DNA from: an uncultured Muribaculaceae bacterium
Lineage (GTDB): Bacteria; Bacteroidota; Bacteroidia; Bacteroidales; Muribaculaceae
Direction: 5' to 3'
NCBI GenBank assembly: GCA_910578075.1
Contig: CAJTPK010000001.1
Location: 51,867-115,866, forward strand
Length of the DNA stretch: 64,000 bases
In this document: in pieces, positions 62,430-64,000 of the stretch
Layout of the letters: each line of letters begins with the position of its first letter
How positions within the stretch are numbered: position 1 is the stretch's first letter
Position numbers and translations under genes: made by a program
The notes under the pieces: generated by a model
The model's input: only the letters and a program-made list of their open reading frames with translations
Databases searched by the model: none
What the model was told of the DNA's origin: nothing

Positions 62430-62546
62430 TAAGAACGTTGATAGCCGCAATTATAGCGGTTATTAGTCACGTATTTATTGCCTTATGGCTGATGAATGCA
62501 ATTTTGGAATATCAAACAACAAATAACATCAATAAACACATTCGTT

Positions 62547-64000
62547 ATGATCATCAAAAGAATGTTAACAGCAGCATTGATGCTGACCGGTGCATTATTT
62601 TCATATGCGCAGCAGCCTCAAATGCAGCAGCTGCCATTGAATCCGGCAGTTAAGCACGGGACCCTACCTAATGGTCTGCAGTATTTTATCATGCATAATG
62701 AGGAGCCGAAGGATCGAGCTAACTTCTATATTGCTCAAAAAGTAGGCTCAACACTTGAAACATCCGAGCAGCTCGGCCTCGCACATTTTCTGGAACACAT
62801 GGCGTTTAACGGTACAAGCCATTATCCTGGCAAAGATATGCTCAATTACCTTCAGGCTAAAGGTATACGATTTGGTGCTGATATAAACGCATATACTGAT
62901 TTTGATGAAACAGTATATAATATCAATAATGTGCCGACTACAGATAAGGCTTTGATGGATAGTGTGCTGCTTGTTCTACATGATTGGAGTGGCGAAATTC
63001 TTCTCGAAGAGGATGAAATTAATGCTGAGAGAGGTGTGATTGAAGAGGAATGGCGTTCTCGGAATGATGCCAATTCTCGCATGATTGAATATATTCTTCC
63101 GAGAATATATCAGGAATATCAATATCAGCAGACACCGATCGGCAAAATGGAGGTCGTAAGAAATTTCAAGCCGGAAGTGCTGCGTGCATATTACAAAAAA
63201 TGGTATCGTCCAGATCAACAGGGAATCGTGATAGTTGGAGACTTCGATGCTGACGAAATGGAGAAGAAGGTGATTGACCTCTTTTCACCTATACCTATGC
63301 CAGAAAACCCTGCTGAAAGAACATATCCTACCGTTAGCGATAACAAAGAGCCTATTTTCGTTTATTTCGATGATGCCGAGATTCAATATCCGAGCGTAAT
63401 GCTATGTTTCAAAAGTGAGAAAACTCCATTTGAAATGCGCAACACATTGGCTGGCTATGTTCAGGATAATATTCTCCAAAGAATATTATCAAGCTTGATT
63501 AACAACCGACTGGAGGAATATCGCCAGAAACCGGAATGCAAATATGCTTATGCAGGTGTCAACTTCAACAAGTTCCTTGTGTCAAAGACAAAGGATGCTT
63601 TTATGGTTACTGTAGTTGGTAAAACCGAATTAAAGGATGCTTTCTCAGAAGCAGTATCAGTAATTGCCAGAGCATGTAAGACCGGATTTACAGATTCAGA
63701 GCTTCAAAGAGTCCGTGACAATATGCTCTCCATGTTTGAGAAGCACTATAACGAGCGTAATAAGACAAAGAATGAGCCTTTGGCGAAGGAGCTGATTCGT
63801 CATTTTGTTGACAATGAAGCAGCACCTGGCATAGAAACAGAGTATGAGCTTGCCAAACAAATTCTTCCGAATATCCCCGTTGAGGCAATCAATCAGGTTG
63901 CAGCAATGCTCCTTACCCCTGAGAATCAGGTAATGGTAGTCTCACAACCTAAGAAAGATGAGTTCGCGGTCCTTTCACAGGAAGATATGATCCCGCTTCT
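62547..64000 (+). CDS. M16 (insulinase-like) peptidase, 3' end beyond the window
   Basis: At least 484 residues, open to the last base. A signal peptide (about 1-21, cleavage after AYA/YAQ) precedes a core opening with VKHGTLPNGLQYFI. The zinc site is GLAHFLEHMAFNG (HxxEH) and the downstream acid lies in EIN/AERGVIEEEW. A second M16 domain starts near 63300. Family members degrade peptides in the periplasm. The full protein is expected at about 930-950 residues; only half is visible. Confidence 0.92.
   Translation, partial: MIIKRMLTAALMLTGALFSYAQQPQMQQLPLNPAVKHGTLPNGLQYFIMHNEEPKDRANFYIAQKVGSTLETSEQLGLAHFLEHMAFNGTSHYPGKDMLNYLQAKGIRFGADINAYTDFDETVYNINNVPTTDKALMDSVLLVLHDWSGEILLEEDEINAERGVIEEEWRSRNDANSRMIEYILPRIYQEYQYQQTPIGKMEVVRNFKPEVLRAYYKKWYRPDQQGIVIVGDFDADEMEKKVIDLFSPIPMPENPAERTYPTVSDNKEPIFVYFDDAEIQYPSVMLCFKSEKTPFEMRNTLAGYVQDNILQRILSSLINNRLEEYRQKPECKYAYAGVNFNKFLVSKTKDAFMVTVVGKTELKDAFSEAVSVIARACKTGFTDSELQRVRDNMLSMFEKHYNERNKTKNEPLAKELIRHFVDNEAAPGIETEYELAKQILPNIPVEAINQVAAMLLTPENQVMVVSQPKKDEFAVLSQEDMIPL

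Noticed and set aside
62408..62653. 81-codon frame ahead of the M16 gene
   Set aside because: Starts at a TTG inside the promoter and overlaps the true signal peptide in another frame.

Overview
The window is a piece of a Bacteroidales chromosome, most likely Muribaculaceae or a close relative. The signs are moderate-to-low G+C, promoters of the Bacteroidetes type (TTTG, about 20 bases, then TAnnTTTG) rather than sigma70 boxes, few Shine-Dalgarno sites, a Nudix-type AraR in an arabinose operon arranged as in Bacteroides, a dxs-trkA-trkH cluster, a DUF4296 lipoprotein, a separate FGGY kinase serving as AraB, and HU-CCDC81/SPOR proteins. The family assignment is inference from protein flavour, not from a marker gene. 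I see no prophage, insertion sequence, CRISPR array or rRNA. Almost all of the window is dense core genome in operons, often with ATGA-type overlaps.

Layout. 1-4,079 (minus): the 5' part of a tRNA-Gly, a HU-like/SPOR membrane protein, and a dsbD-TPR operon. 4,361-9,202 (plus): indolepyruvate oxidoreductase iorA-iorB, an aminotransferase and a CoA-transferase, which together read as an oxidative aromatic amino-acid pathway. 9,362-13,028 (plus): a CDF metal exporter, lutA and a lutB-lutC fusion for lactate oxidation. 13,089-23,235: a GH35 beta-galactosidase diverging from an L-arabinose operon (lipoprotein mutarotase, Na+/sugar symporter, AraR, araD, araA, araB). 23,407-29,881 (plus): ddl, ileS, lspA and a DUF4296 lipoprotein.

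30,206-40,118 (minus): a His/Lys/Tyr-rich secreted protein, then a probable seven-gene operon transcribed leftwards: exported S1/P1 nuclease, HsdR_N-like protein, UvrD/PcrA helicase, NspC, and a tightly packed set of three exported proteins (beta-sandwich-like protein, TPR-CHAT protease-like protein, unknown 474-residue protein). That three-gene set is the best candidate here for an undescribed system. 40,336-43,654: a GH84 hexosaminidase, and on the other strand an MlaF/MlaE-type lipid ABC transporter. 43,823-48,023 (plus): udk, lptB, a CPBP protease, holA and an EFR1 flavodoxin-ferredoxin. 48,055-52,977 (minus): trkH, trkA, dxs and a previously easily missed 56-residue membrane protein. 53,085-end (plus): L,D-transpeptidase, ftsK, lolA-like, trxB, dCMP deaminase, S41 protease, 5-FTHF cyclo-ligase, a hemerythrin-like protein lacking its metal ligands paired with a LuxR-type regulator, and the start of an M16 peptidase that runs off the window.

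The arabinose genes, lactate genes and the IOR operon are each self-contained metabolic units. Much of the rest serves the envelope: lipoprotein maturation (lspA, LolA-like), LPS and lipid transport (LptB, MlaEF-like), peptidoglycan (Ddl, L,D-transpeptidase, SPOR protein) and periplasmic redox and proteolysis (DsbD, S41, M16, CHAT protein).
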